Source: Leucobacter aridicollis (GTDB lineage Bacteria > Actinomycetota > Actinomycetes > Actinomycetales > Microbacteriaceae). From it: DNA of 64,000 nt. The DNA is taken from NCBI RefSeq assembly GCF_024399335.1, contig NZ_CP075339.1, positions 1,798,001 to 1,862,000 on the forward strand. Direction: 5' to 3'. A model generated the notes under the pieces. That model was not told the DNA's origin and ran no database searches. It was given only the letters and a program-made list of their open reading frames with translations. Of the stretch, positions 27,532 through 35,317 are shown piece after piece. Position 1 is the first letter of the stretch, and each line of letters opens with the position of its first letter. The translations under genes were made by a program, and so were the position numbers.

Positions 27532-28869
27532 CTAGATCGTGTCGAGCATCGACTTGAGCTCGAACGGTGTCACTTGGCTGCGGTACTCGTCAACCTCGCG
27601 ACGGCTGTCCCTGATGAGGTAGGCAAATACCTGCTCACCAAGCGTCTCGGCAACGAGCTCGGAGCGCTCCATGACTGCGAGAGCATGCTCAAGGCTCTGC
27701 GGCAGCGGGTCGAAGCCCATTGCGCGTCGCTCGCCGTCGCTCAGGGCCCAGACGTTATTCTCGGCCTCTGGCGGCAGCTCATACTCCTCGCGAATACCCT
27801 TGAGCCCAGCGGCGAGAAGCACAGAGAAACCGAGGTACGGATTCACTGCACTGTCCATCCCGCGATACTCGATCCGTGCGGCGCCGCCCTTGCCAGGCTT
27901 GTACATGGGCACGCGAACAAGCGCTGAGCGGTTGTTATGACCCCAACTCACGAACGACGGCGCCTCGTCTCCACCCCACAGCCGCTTGTACGAGTTCACG
28001 TACTGGTTCGTCACGGCGGTGAGCTCGGGTGCGTGCCTGAGAATGCCTGCAACGAAGCGGCGCGCCGTCACTGACATCTGGTACTTCGCGCTCGGGTCGT
28101 AGAACGCGTTCTCCTCGCCTTCAAAGAGCGACACGTGCGTGTGCATTCCTGATCCGGGCTGGCCAGCCAGGGGCTTCGGCATGAACGTTGCGTGCACACC
28201 CTGCGCGATCGCCACCTCCTTCACCACGGACCTGAAGGTCATGATGTTGTCGGCAGTCGCGAGGGCATCTGCGTAACGGAGGTCGATCTCGTTTTGGCCG
28301 GGGCCCGCCTCGTGGTGGCTGAACTCGACTGAGATCCCGAGCTCCTCGAGCATGTTCACGCTCTCACGGCGGAAGTCGTGCGCGGTTCCCCCTGGCACGT
28401 TGTCGAAATACCCGGCCCTATCGACGGGAATGGGACCCTCGGGGCCGATTTCTTTCGACTTGAGCAGGTAGAACTCGATTTCAGGGTGGGTATAGAACGA
28501 GAAGCCCATGTCGGCGGCCTGCGCGAGCGTGCGCTTCAGCACATTGCGCGGATCAGATACTGCGGGCTCGCCGTTTGGCGTGCGAATATCGCAGAACATC
28601 CGTCCCGTCGGCTCAGTCTCGCCGCGCCACGGAAGGATCTGAAATGTCGACGGATCCGGCACGGCAAGGAGGTCCGACTCGTACGCGCGGGTCAGGCCCT
28701 CAATGGCTGAACCGTCAAAACCGATGCCTTCGCTGAACGCACCCTCGACCTCTGCGGGCGCGAGTGCCACCGATTTCAGCGCACCGGCGACGTCAGTGAA
28801 CCAGAGGCGCACGAATCTCACGCCCCGCTCTTCAATCGTACGAAGCACGAAATCTCTCTGCTTGCTCAC
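27532..28869 (-). CDS. glnA2: Glutamine synthetase type I homologue (GlnA2)
   Basis: A 445-residue glutamine synthetase-fold enzyme equivalent by position to M. tuberculosis GlnA2 (Rv2222c). Catalytic segments are present: HPEIEFYLLKSKEIG, EFSHHEAGPGQNEIDLRY, GSGMHTHVSLFEGEENAF and NRSALVRVP. At the place of the adenylylation tyrosine it reads AENNVWALSDGE, with Trp, so GlnE should not modify it. It may make glutamine or act on related amines; GlnA2-4-type paralogues differ in substrate, and activity is not predictable from sequence. The start is GTG with GAAGGGAG upstream. glnE follows directly. Confidence 0.92.
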   Translation of the reverse strand: MSKQRDFVLRTIEERGVRFVRLWFTDVAGALKSVALAPAEVEGAFSEGIGFDGSAIEGLTRAYESDLLAVPDPSTFQILPWRGETEPTGRMFCDIRTPNGEPAVSDPRNVLKRTLAQAADMGFSFYTHPEIEFYLLKSKEIGPEGPIPVDRAGYFDNVPGGTAHDFRRESVNMLEELGISVEFSHHEAGPGQNEIDLRYADALATADNIMTFRSVVKEVAIAQGVHATFMPKPLAGQPGSGMHTHVSLFEGEENAFYDPSAKYQMSVTARRFVAGILRHAPELTAVTNQYVNSYKRLWGGDEAPSFVSWGHNNRSALVRVPMYKPGKGGAARIEYRGMDSAVNPYLGFSVLLAAGLKGIREEYELPPEAENNVWALSDGERRAMGFDPLPQSLEHALAVMERSELVAETLGEQVFAYLIRDSRREVDEYRSQVTPFELKSMLDTI

Positions 28870-28988
28870 GCTGCAGCTCCCTTCAGGGCGCGGTCTCGCA
28901 CCGGGTCCGGTACGCCTTTCAGCCTACCGCCCCCGTGCCGCATCGTGCGCCGGATTGCCCTGTTCGGGGCTTAGCACCCAAGGAGGGC

Positions 28989-29192
28989 TTAGTATTCTTC
29001 CTCGTCCTCCTCGTTCCATTCCCGAGCACGTTCAGCAAGCAGTTGCGGCGCGCGCCGCGCTTCATCACGTGTCTTGAACGGACCGATGCGGTAGATCGCG
29101 AGCGACTGCGGCCCCTCTTCAACCTCCCCGGTCTTCGAGTTGAACCAGTAGGTTTCCTCGGGGTCGTCGATCCCCCAGTCCTTCTTGCTCAT
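28989..29192 (-). CDS. Small SPOR-like protein
   Basis: A 67-residue soluble protein: MSKKDWGIDDPEETYWFNSK..., then IYRIGPFKTRDEARRAPQLL, and an acidic tail. The GPFKTRDEARRA segment resembles the second half of a SPOR fold. Short proteins of this kind sit beside map or glnA2 in many actinobacteria and are annotated as SPOR domain-containing or hypothetical. No signal peptide is seen, so peptidoglycan binding is doubtful. It is divergent from map, with 38 bp between the starts. Confidence 0.8.
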   Translation of the reverse strand: MSKKDWGIDDPEETYWFNSKTGEVEEGPQSLAIYRIGPFKTRDEARRAPQLLAERAREWNEEDEEEY

Positions 29193-29230
29193 GAGCGTCT
29201 CCTTCGTCAGCTTGCTCCTAGACTAGACCC

Positions 29231-30100
29231 ATGCCTTTCGACGACCACGGCAATCTGATTCCCGGCGTTTTGCCAACGCCGCTCACAGTTCCTCGCGAGA
29301 TCTCGCGGCCTCCCTACGTCGGGCTACAAGAGCCTCCGGCATATACGGGCGACAACACCTACACCGATGCCGAGGTCGCGAAGATCCGCGCTGCCGGACG
29401 CATCGCCTCACGTGCGCTTGACGCCGTTGGGGCGGCGGTTGAGCCTGGCGTCACAACAGCCGAGCTTGACCGCATCGGGCACGACGCTGTCGTTGCAGCT
29501 GGCGCGTATCCGTCGACACTGGGCTACCGCGGCTACCCAGCATCCTCATGTACGTCGGTCAACGAGGTCGTGTGCCATGGGATCCCTGACGACACCGTGC
29601 TTCGCGAGGGAGACATCGTCAATGTCGATATCACTGCATACCTCGACGGATTCCACGGCGACACCAACCGCACCTTTCGTGTTGGGAAGGTCGCTGAGGA
29701 TGTCGATCTCCTCGTCGAACGCACGCACGAGGCAATGATGCGCGGAATTCGGGCCGCAAAGCCCGGCCGAGAGGTGAACGTCATTGGCAGGGTCATCGAG
29801 ACGTACGCGAAGCGTTTCGGGTATGGCGTGATTCGCGACTTCACTGGCCACGGGGTCGGCTCGTCGTTTCACACGGGACTCATCATCCCGCACTACGACT
29901 CGGCGCCTCGCTTTAACGATCTCATCGTCCCTGGGATGGTCTTCACAATCGAACCGATGCTCACCCTCGGTACGCACGAGTGGGACATGTGGTCCGACAA
30001 CTGGACAGTCACGACGAAGGACAAGTCGATCACGGCACAGTTCGAGCACACAATCGTTGTCCGTGAGGACGGCTTCGAACTACTCACGGTCTCCGAGTAG
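29231..30100 (+). CDS. map: Type I methionine aminopeptidase
   Basis: Removes the N-terminal methionine from nascent proteins. It has 289 residues, with an N-terminal extension of about 40 residues (DHGNLIPGVLPTPLTVPREI) of the kind found in actinobacterial MetAP1c. The pita-bread metal ligands are visible: VNVDITAYLDGFHGDTNRTF (two Asp), GHGVGSSFHTG (His), FTIEPMLTLG (Glu) and QFEHTIVV (Glu). The ATG start has CTCCTAG only weakly resembling a ribosome binding site. The region after the stop codon is an array of short duplications. Confidence 0.95.
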   Translation: MPFDDHGNLIPGVLPTPLTVPREISRPPYVGLQEPPAYTGDNTYTDAEVAKIRAAGRIASRALDAVGAAVEPGVTTAELDRIGHDAVVAAGAYPSTLGYRGYPASSCTSVNEVVCHGIPDDTVLREGDIVNVDITAYLDGFHGDTNRTFRVGKVAEDVDLLVERTHEAMMRGIRAAKPGREVNVIGRVIETYAKRFGYGVIRDFTGHGVGSSFHTGLIIPHYDSAPRFNDLIVPGMVFTIEPMLTLGTHEWDMWSDNWTVTTKDKSITAQFEHTIVVREDGFELLTVSE

Positions 30101-30147
30101 CTGTGTCCGAGTGGCTATGTCCGGGTAGCTATGTCCGGGTAGCCGCC
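30093..30147. repeat. 14-bp tandem repeat spanning the map stop codon
   Basis: Units CCGAGTAGCTGTGT (30093-30106), CCGAGTGGCTATGT (30107-30120) and CCGGGTAGCTATGT (30121-30134), with a partial fourth copy. The map TAG (30098-30100) lies in the first unit, so the stop-containing segment has been amplified into the 3' flank. Confidence 0.93.
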
Positions 30148-30243
30148 CAGGTTCGCCGCCACGCCGCCACCTCACCACGCCGCACGCCGCCACGCGGCCG
30201 GACAGCGCCTTTCTTGCAGGACGCCCCCTCCCCTACGGTCGGG

Positions 30244-30324
30244 AGGGTGCTCTCCTGCGGGGAAGGTGCTCTCGCGGGGACAGAACTCTCCCGGGCACAG
30301 TGCGCCCTTCCAGGCACAGTGCGC
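30244..30324. repeat. Two further short duplications in the map-rnpB intergenic region
   Basis: AGGGTGCTCTCCTGCGGGGA (30244-30263) is followed at once by a copy lacking two bases (about 30263-30280). GGCACAGTGCGC occurs at 30294-30305 and again at 30313-30324, 19 bp apart. With the 14-bp array, most of this 270-bp gene-free stretch is made of local duplications. I see no coding potential in it. Confidence 0.8.
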
Positions 30325-30370
30325 ACAGGCCTGCGCAGACCTCCGCGGCGCGCGCCACCTGTGCGAGAGG

Positions 30371-30752
30371 GGAATGGGCCGGCTATACGCCGGGTTCTGT
30401 CCCGCCGGCCAAAGCCGGCTTGGACGGTTATCTATCTCGGGACGCCGTTGCCGACGCCCTCTAGCAGCCCACCCGCAGACTCGGCGGGGCGCGTCATCGT
30501 CTGCTGTCTGGCCTTGCTCCGAACGAGGTTTACCTGGCCGCCCGTGTTACCACGGACGCCGGTGGGCTCTTACCCCACCCTTTCAGCCTTACCGGCCGCG
30601 GCGAACCACGGCAGGCGGTCTACTCTCTGTTGCACTTTCTCGCGGGTTGCCCCGGGTGGACGTTATCCACCGTTCTCCCCTGCGGAGCCCGGACGTTCCT
30701 CGGCCCGTTGCCGCACGCGACACGGGACGCAACCGTCCACCGGCCCATTCCG
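30371..30752 (-). ncRNA. rnpB: RNase P RNA, bacterial type A
   Basis: The catalytic RNA of ribonuclease P, which matures tRNA 5' ends. On the minus strand it contains the conserved GAGGAACGTCCGGGCT (30686-30701), the AGAGAGTAGACCGCC segment, GGTAAGGCTGAAAGGGTG, GGTAAGAGCCCACC, AAACCTCG, GATAGATAACCGTCC and the 3' signature ACAGAACCCGGCGTAT. The ends pair as P1: GGAATGGGCC near 30752 with its complement near 30372-30381. A TAGAAT hexamer (30759-30764) sits 7 nt before the inferred 5' end. Boundaries are accurate to a few bases. Confidence 0.95.
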
Positions 30753-30758
30753 GCTCCC

Positions 30759-30764
30759 ATTCTA
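30759..30764 (-). promoter_or_regulatory. Probable -10 element of rnpB
   Basis: TAGAAT on the minus strand, correctly spaced from the P1-defined RNA start at 30752. No convincing -35 hexamer is seen 17-18 bp further upstream. Confidence 0.6.
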
Positions 30765-30831
30765 GCGTGTCGGCGCGAGGGGTCTCGCCGCAAACCAAAG
30801 CTCACTTCGCCGCAGGCAAGCTCCGCCGCGC

Positions 30832-31560
30832 TTAGTCCTCGATGACGCGGACGAGAATGGCGCCCGTCTCTGGGCAGAACACGACCTCGTCGTCCGCGGT
30901 GGCCTTGATTGTCGAGAGGTCTGCAGGGCTGAGTGCCATCCCGCTCGCCTCCGACACACCAGCGCGCAGGCGCGCGGCCCCGATGCCGACCTGGGCGCGG
31001 GTCTTCTCGTAGAGCGCGAGCAGATCGCCCTGCACCTCGGCGGCCTTGCCTGCCCGCTCCGCCGCGGTCGCCGCGCGGTCGCGTTCAGTCTCGGCCTCAG
31101 CAGCGGCGATGCGAGCATTGATCTCGTCGCGACGCTTGTCGACGCCCGCAAGCACGTGCTCTGCCTCGGCAAACACTGCCTCCGCGGCGTCAGCGACCTC
31201 CATCGCCTCAAGCTGGCGCTCCTCAAGTTCACCCTTGCGGCGGCCGAGCGTTTCGAGCTCACCTTGCAGCGCCTGAGCTTCCTTCGCGGAGGTGCTTGCT
31301 GCGAGGAGGTCGTTATCTCGCTTCACGCGCTGATCTACGACGTCGACGTCCGCTTCGATTCGTGAAAGCTCAAGTCGCCTGGCGTCAAGCTCGCGCTGCG
31401 CATCCATGTAGCGGTTCCGCACCTCGTCGCGCTCCGCTTCGAGGGAGACAAGCTCGGCACGCTCAGGAAGCTGTTCGTGACGTTTGCGAAGCCTTGCGAG
31501 GGTGTGGTCGAGCTGCTGGAGGTCGAGCAGCAACAGCTGCTGGCGCGGGGTAGCCTTCAT
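30832..31560 (-). CDS. C4-type zinc-ribbon family protein with degenerate metal site
   Basis: A 242-residue protein: a long helical coiled-coil hairpin (about residues 8-180, many Leu/Ala/Glu/Arg) followed by the family C-terminal region GVSEASGMALSPADLSTIKA and FCPETGAILVRVIED. The family (DUF164/zf-RING_7) normally has CxxC...CxxC here; only Cys229 remains, so zinc binding through four cysteines is impossible. The overall fold is otherwise intact. The Nif3-like gene lies 9 bp upstream on the same strand, a pairing conserved in actinobacteria. Function unknown; a nucleic-acid-binding role has been proposed for relatives. Confidence 0.9.
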   Translation of the reverse strand: MKATPRQQLLLLDLQQLDHTLARLRKRHEQLPERAELVSLEAERDEVRNRYMDAQRELDARRLELSRIEADVDVVDQRVKRDNDLLAASTSAKEAQALQGELETLGRRKGELEERQLEAMEVADAAEAVFAEAEHVLAGVDKRRDEINARIAAAEAETERDRAATAAERAGKAAEVQGDLLALYEKTRAQVGIGAARLRAGVSEASGMALSPADLSTIKATADDEVVFCPETGAILVRVIED

Positions 31561-31569
31561 GGTTCCAGC

Positions 31570-32460
31570 TTACTCTGCGCCCGGCGCGTCGCCCGGGCGT
31601 GCCCCGACGGAGAAACTCCACGGGTCGGTGCGGAGGGTGCTCACGCGAAACTCGACGCCTGGAAGCCTCGTGGCAAGCACCGCAGCTGCGCCCTCGAGCC
31701 AGAGCGACTCGCTGGCCCAGTGCGCGACATCGATGAGGGCTGGACCACCTGCGACTGCGGAGAGCTCGAGCGCCTCCTGTGCTGGATGATGCCTGAGATC
31801 GGACGTGAGGTAGACGTCTGCGCCGCGCACTGCCGGGTTGTCGAGCAGGCTGTCTCCCGCGCCGCCGAGCAGCGCGATCGCTTGCACGAGGCGATCCGGA
31901 TCGCCGGCCACTCGCACTCCCGACACCGTCGAAGGCATGGCCGAAGCAACTCGCTCGGCGAACGCTCTGAGCGTCTCGGGAGCGGAAAGCTTCCCGACAC
32001 GACCAATGCCGATCTCGGGGTCCGCGGGATGGGGAACGATGGGCACGGCACCAACAAGCCCCAGGCGGCGAGCGATAACGTCGGAGACCCCACCGGCAGG
32101 CTGATCGGCGTTCGTGTGCGCCGAGATGAGCGCGCACCCCCCGCGGATCAGGGAGGCAAGGAGTGCGCCTTTCGCAGTGTCCTCGGCGACCGTGTGGATG
32201 CCGCGCAGCAACAGCGGGTGGTGCGTGATGAGCGCGTCCGCCTCCCAGGCGAGCGCCTCGTCGACTGTCGCGGCGACAGCGTCGACAGCGAGCAGCACCC
32301 TGCGAAGCGGGGCGGCATCCCGGCCCGTCACCAGCCCGACGCGATCCCACGACTCGGCCGTATCGGCAGGCCACATCTCGTTTGTGACACGCCGGAGGTC
32401 GGCTAGGGTCTGCCCCGCGGGAGCGGTGGGTGTGGGTGTGACAGGTTCGGTGTTCGTCAT
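31570..32460 (-). CDS. Nif3-like dinuclear metal centre protein
   Basis: A 296-residue protein of the NIF3/YbgI family (GTP cyclohydrolase I type 2-like), which forms a toroidal hexamer with a two-metal site. Motifs: AESWDRVGLVTGRD, VDEALAWEADALITHHPLL (the metal-binding HHP), SAHTNADQPAGGVSDVIA (His and Asp) and the late ALIDVAHWASES (His and Glu region). The substrate is unknown; claims of GTP cyclohydrolase activity for the family are uncertain. It lies 9 bp after metI and 9 bp before the zinc-ribbon gene, probably in the same transcript. Confidence 0.93.
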   Translation of the reverse strand: MTNTEPVTPTPTAPAGQTLADLRRVTNEMWPADTAESWDRVGLVTGRDAAPLRRVLLAVDAVAATVDEALAWEADALITHHPLLLRGIHTVAEDTAKGALLASLIRGGCALISAHTNADQPAGGVSDVIARRLGLVGAVPIVPHPADPEIGIGRVGKLSAPETLRAFAERVASAMPSTVSGVRVAGDPDRLVQAIALLGGAGDSLLDNPAVRGADVYLTSDLRHHPAQEALELSAVAGGPALIDVAHWASESLWLEGAAAVLATRLPGVEFRVSTLRTDPWSFSVGARPGDAPGAE

Positions 32461-32469
32461 GCCTCGAGG

Positions 32470-33129
32470 CTAGCGCCTGAGGAGCCTCCGCGCCGTCACG
32501 TTGCCGATGAGCTGTGCGATCTGCACGATCACGACGATGATGAGCACCGACGCCCACGTGACCCACGGGTTCGACTGGCGATAGCCATACTGCAGCGCGA
32601 AGTTGCCGATACCGCCTGCGCCGATGATGCCAGCCATCGCGGACATGTCGACGATCGCCACGAAAGCGAACGTGTATCCGAGCACAAGCGGGCCGAGGCC
32701 CTCTGGAATGAGCACTGTGAAGATGATCCGCAGCGGACCGGCGCCCATCGCGCGGGCGGCCTCAATCTGGCCGGGCGGCACGGTGAGGAGGTTCTGTTCG
32801 ACGAGGCGGGAGATCCCAAACGCTGCGGCAACGACGAGCGAGAAGATCAATGCGGGGCCGCCGATGCCCTTTCCCGTGACCATGCGCGCCAGCGGTTGCA
32901 AGAGCATCAGGATCAGCACGAACGGGATCGGGCGGAAGAAGTTCACGAGCAGGTTCAGCACCCAGAATGTTGGTGCGCTCTGCAGGATGCCGCCGCGCCG
33001 CGTCGTCGTAAGGAGGACGCCGACGATGAGGCCGATCAGGCCCCCGATCGTGATCGCGAAGGCGACGTAGATGAGCGTCTCGACTGTCGCATCACCGATC
33101 TTTGGGAGCAGTTCAATCAGGCGATCCAT
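32470..33129 (-). CDS. metI: Methionine ABC transporter permease
   Basis: A 219-residue inner-membrane permease of the D-/L-methionine importer MetNIQ. About five hydrophobic segments are visible. The EAA loop is present in EAARAMGAGPLRIIFTVLIPEGLGP, which contacts the ATPase. The ATG shares one base with the metN stop (TAATG arrangement), giving tight coupling. The order metQ-metN-metI on the minus strand is consistent with a complete transporter. Confidence 0.95.
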   Translation of the reverse strand: MDRLIELLPKIGDATVETLIYVAFAITIGGLIGLIVGVLLTTTRRGGILQSAPTFWVLNLLVNFFRPIPFVLILMLLQPLARMVTGKGIGGPALIFSLVVAAAFGISRLVEQNLLTVPPGQIEAARAMGAGPLRIIFTVLIPEGLGPLVLGYTFAFVAIVDMSAMAGIIGAGGIGNFALQYGYRQSNPWVTWASVLIIVVIVQIAQLIGNVTARRLLRR

Positions 33130-34157
33130 TACGCGAGCACCTCCAGCTCGGTCTGCTGTGCGAGTGCTGCGATAGCGTGTTCAACCTGCACGCCCTCGCC
33201 GATGAGCTCAAGCGTGAGCTTTCCGAATGTGCGGCCGCCGACGTCAGTGATGCCGCCGTGGACGATGTTCACGCCAACGCCGCGGTCAGCGAGAGTCTGG
33301 AACACGATCGGCTGATCTGCGCCACCGTCACGGAAGGTGAGGGCGATGAGCTTGCCGCGGTGCTTCTCGCGCAGCGCGCGGAGATGTGCGGGGTCCGGCT
33401 CGGTGGGCAGCGCAGTCGAGACGAAGCGCCGCGTCGTGTCGGTCTTCGGGTTCGAGAACACTTCGAACACCTCGCCCTGCTCGACCGCCTGACCGCCCTC
33501 CATGACGGTGACCCGGTGTGCGATCTCCCGCACAACGTCCATCTCGTGCGTGATGAGCAGGATCGTGACGCCAAGCTCGCGGTTGATCTTTGTGAGCAGC
33601 GCAAGCACCTCACGGGAGGTCTCGGGATCGAGCGCACTCGTGGCCTCGTCCGCAAGAATGAGGCCGGGGTTCGTCGCGAGCGCGCGGGCGATGCCGACGC
33701 GCTGTTTCTGTCCGCCGGACAGCTGCTCGATGTGTGAGTCGGCGTAGTCCGAAAGCCCGACAAAGCTGAGGAGCTCGGCCACTCGGGCCCCGCGCTCCGT
33801 GCGTGGAGTACCCGCCACAACGAGCGGGTACTCCACGTTTTTCGCGATTGTACGCGAGTGGAACAGGTTGAACTGCTGGAAGATCATGCCGATGCGTGAC
33901 CGGACGCTTCGCAGCTTGGCCTCGGAGAGGGCGGTGATGTCGACGCCATCCACGAGGATCGCGCCGCTCGTCGCCCGCTCCAGGCCGTTGACGAGTCGAA
34001 GCAGGGTCGACTTGCCTGCACCCGAGTAGCCAATCACGGCGTGGATCTCGCCAGATGCGATGTCGATCGAGACATCGTCAACGGCGACAACCTCGGTGCC
34101 AGACCGGCCGCGGGCTGGATACCGCTTGCCGACCCCCTGCAGTTCAACTTTCGTCAT
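33129..34157 (-). CDS. metN: Methionine ABC transporter ATP-binding protein
   Basis: A 342-residue ATPase of the methionine importer. Walker A is GYSGAGKST, the signature LSGGQKQRVGIARAL, Walker B LILADEATSALDPE and the switch His in LLITHEMDV. After residue 245 a C-terminal NIL domain (about 265-342, including DRGVGVNIVHGGITDVGG) is present; in E. coli MetN this domain binds methionine and inhibits transport. The ATG lies 11 bp after the metQ stop. Confidence 0.96.
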   Translation of the reverse strand: MTKVELQGVGKRYPARGRSGTEVVAVDDVSIDIASGEIHAVIGYSGAGKSTLLRLVNGLERATSGAILVDGVDITALSEAKLRSVRSRIGMIFQQFNLFHSRTIAKNVEYPLVVAGTPRTERGARVAELLSFVGLSDYADSHIEQLSGGQKQRVGIARALATNPGLILADEATSALDPETSREVLALLTKINRELGVTILLITHEMDVVREIAHRVTVMEGGQAVEQGEVFEVFSNPKTDTTRRFVSTALPTEPDPAHLRALREKHRGKLIALTFRDGGADQPIVFQTLADRGVGVNIVHGGITDVGGRTFGKLTLELIGEGVQVEHAIAALAQQTELEVLA

Positions 34158-34168
34158 GAAGAACGAGC

Positions 34169-35080
34169 TTAGCCCTTGGTCGCGCGGTAGTTGTCCTCGG
34201 CGTCGGCAAGGAGCTTAGCGAGGTCGTCCTGCGAGAGCTTCACGGAGACCGCGCCCTCACCGACGTAGTCCTTCAGCGCGGCCTGGAAGGTCTCGTTGTT
34301 CTGGTAGATGTCGACGAGCTTCAGGTAGGTCTCGTTGTCCTTGTCCTCGGCGCGTGCCGCGAAGATGTTGGTGTACGGCTCCACCGCGGCGTCGTCGGCG
34401 CTATCCGAGCCGAGCGAGTCCTTGAAGTCGAGCCCGCCGAGCTCAACGAAGTCGTTGTTGACGATGCCGCCGTCAACGTCGGGCAGCGAGGCCGGGATAA
34501 TGTCAGCCGCGAGCTCGGTGACCTTCACGCGCGACTTGTCGGCAACGATGTCGTCGGGAGTCGAGGTCGCGCTGCCGCCATCCTTGAGCTCGAGCAGGCC
34601 GAGCTTCTGGAGCACGAGCAGGGCGCGGGCGCGGTTCGACTCGTCGTTCGGGATCGCGATTGTGCCACCCTCTGGGATGTCCTTCACGTCGGTGTACTTG
34701 CTCGAGAACAGGTTGAGCGGGTACACGACTGTCGAGCCGAGCGCGACGAGGTCGTCGTCGGCGTCGACGTTATGGGTCGCGAGGTAGATGATGTGCTGGA
34801 ACTGGTTGAGGTCGAGATCCCCGGCCGAGACGGCCGGGTTCGGCTGCGGGTACTCGCTGAAGTCTACGATCTCGACCTCAATGCCTTCCTTCTCAGCCTC
34901 GTCGACGAAGGTCTCCCAGTAGGGCTGGCCGCCGGGGACGACGCCGATGCGCACAGGGCCCGTCGTCTCAGCGCCGTCATCCTTGGGAGCCGAGTCGCTC
35001 GCGCAGCCCGTGAGTGCGGTTGCGGCGATAGCGAGGGCCGCGACCGATGCGGCGATGAGACTGCGCTTCTTCACAGACAT
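34169..35080 (-). CDS. metQ: Methionine-binding lipoprotein
   Basis: The substrate-binding lipoprotein of the MetNIQ importer, 303 residues from the ATG at 35080, which has AAGGAAC upstream. The signal peptide ends in a lipobox LTGC (about residues 22-25). The mature part follows the NlpA fold: VRIGVVPGGQPYWETFVDEA, DFSEYPQPNPAVSAGDLDLNQF, the conserved TIAIPNDESNRARALLVL, and a VDGGIVNNDFVE segment. A longer upstream frame is not part of the gene. Methionine specificity is inferred from the family and the metN/metI neighbours. Confidence 0.94.
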   Translation of the reverse strand: MSVKKRSLIAASVAALAIAATALTGCASDSAPKDDGAETTGPVRIGVVPGGQPYWETFVDEAEKEGIEVEIVDFSEYPQPNPAVSAGDLDLNQFQHIIYLATHNVDADDDLVALGSTVVYPLNLFSSKYTDVKDIPEGGTIAIPNDESNRARALLVLQKLGLLELKDGGSATSTPDDIVADKSRVKVTELAADIIPASLPDVDGGIVNNDFVELGGLDFKDSLGSDSADDAAVEPYTNIFAARAEDKDNETYLKLVDIYQNNETFQAALKDYVGEGAVSVKLSQDDLAKLLADAEDNYRATKG

Positions 35081-35122
35081 GATGTTCCTTTTCGTTTGGT
35101 GAACTGAGCGTAGGTCGACGCC

Positions 35123-35153
35123 GTGGCGAGAATCTTGCGCAGTGGCAAGAATC
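35123..35153 (-). promoter_or_regulatory. 12-bp direct repeats upstream of metQ, possible operator
   Basis: On the minus strand GATTCTTGCCAC (35142-35153) and GATTCTCGCCAC (35123-35134) repeat at a 19-bp step, 43-73 bp before the metQ start. The spacing of nearly two helical turns suits a dimeric regulator. I do not recognise the site. No SAM riboswitch core was seen here. Confidence 0.45.
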
Positions 35154-35317
35154 ACTATGCCCCGACCGGTACTAGACAATCCTCGCCGTAACGCCACGAA
35201 TCCCCCAATCGGAGCGTCACATTGCGTCATCCGCGTGGGATACTGAGGTCGAACATTCAGCGAATCGGGGCGGAAAACATCGGCACCCGAGCACATCGGA
35301 AGGATCCGTCGGTTCAC

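Noticed and set aside
30093..30324. Repeats between map and rnpB considered as a CRISPR array
   Set aside because: Units are only 12-20 bp, directly abutting, without unique spacers and without cas genes.
35081..35317. Possible SAM riboswitch upstream of metQ
   Set aside because: No SAM-I, SAM-II or SAM-IV core stems could be recognised; only a direct repeat was found.
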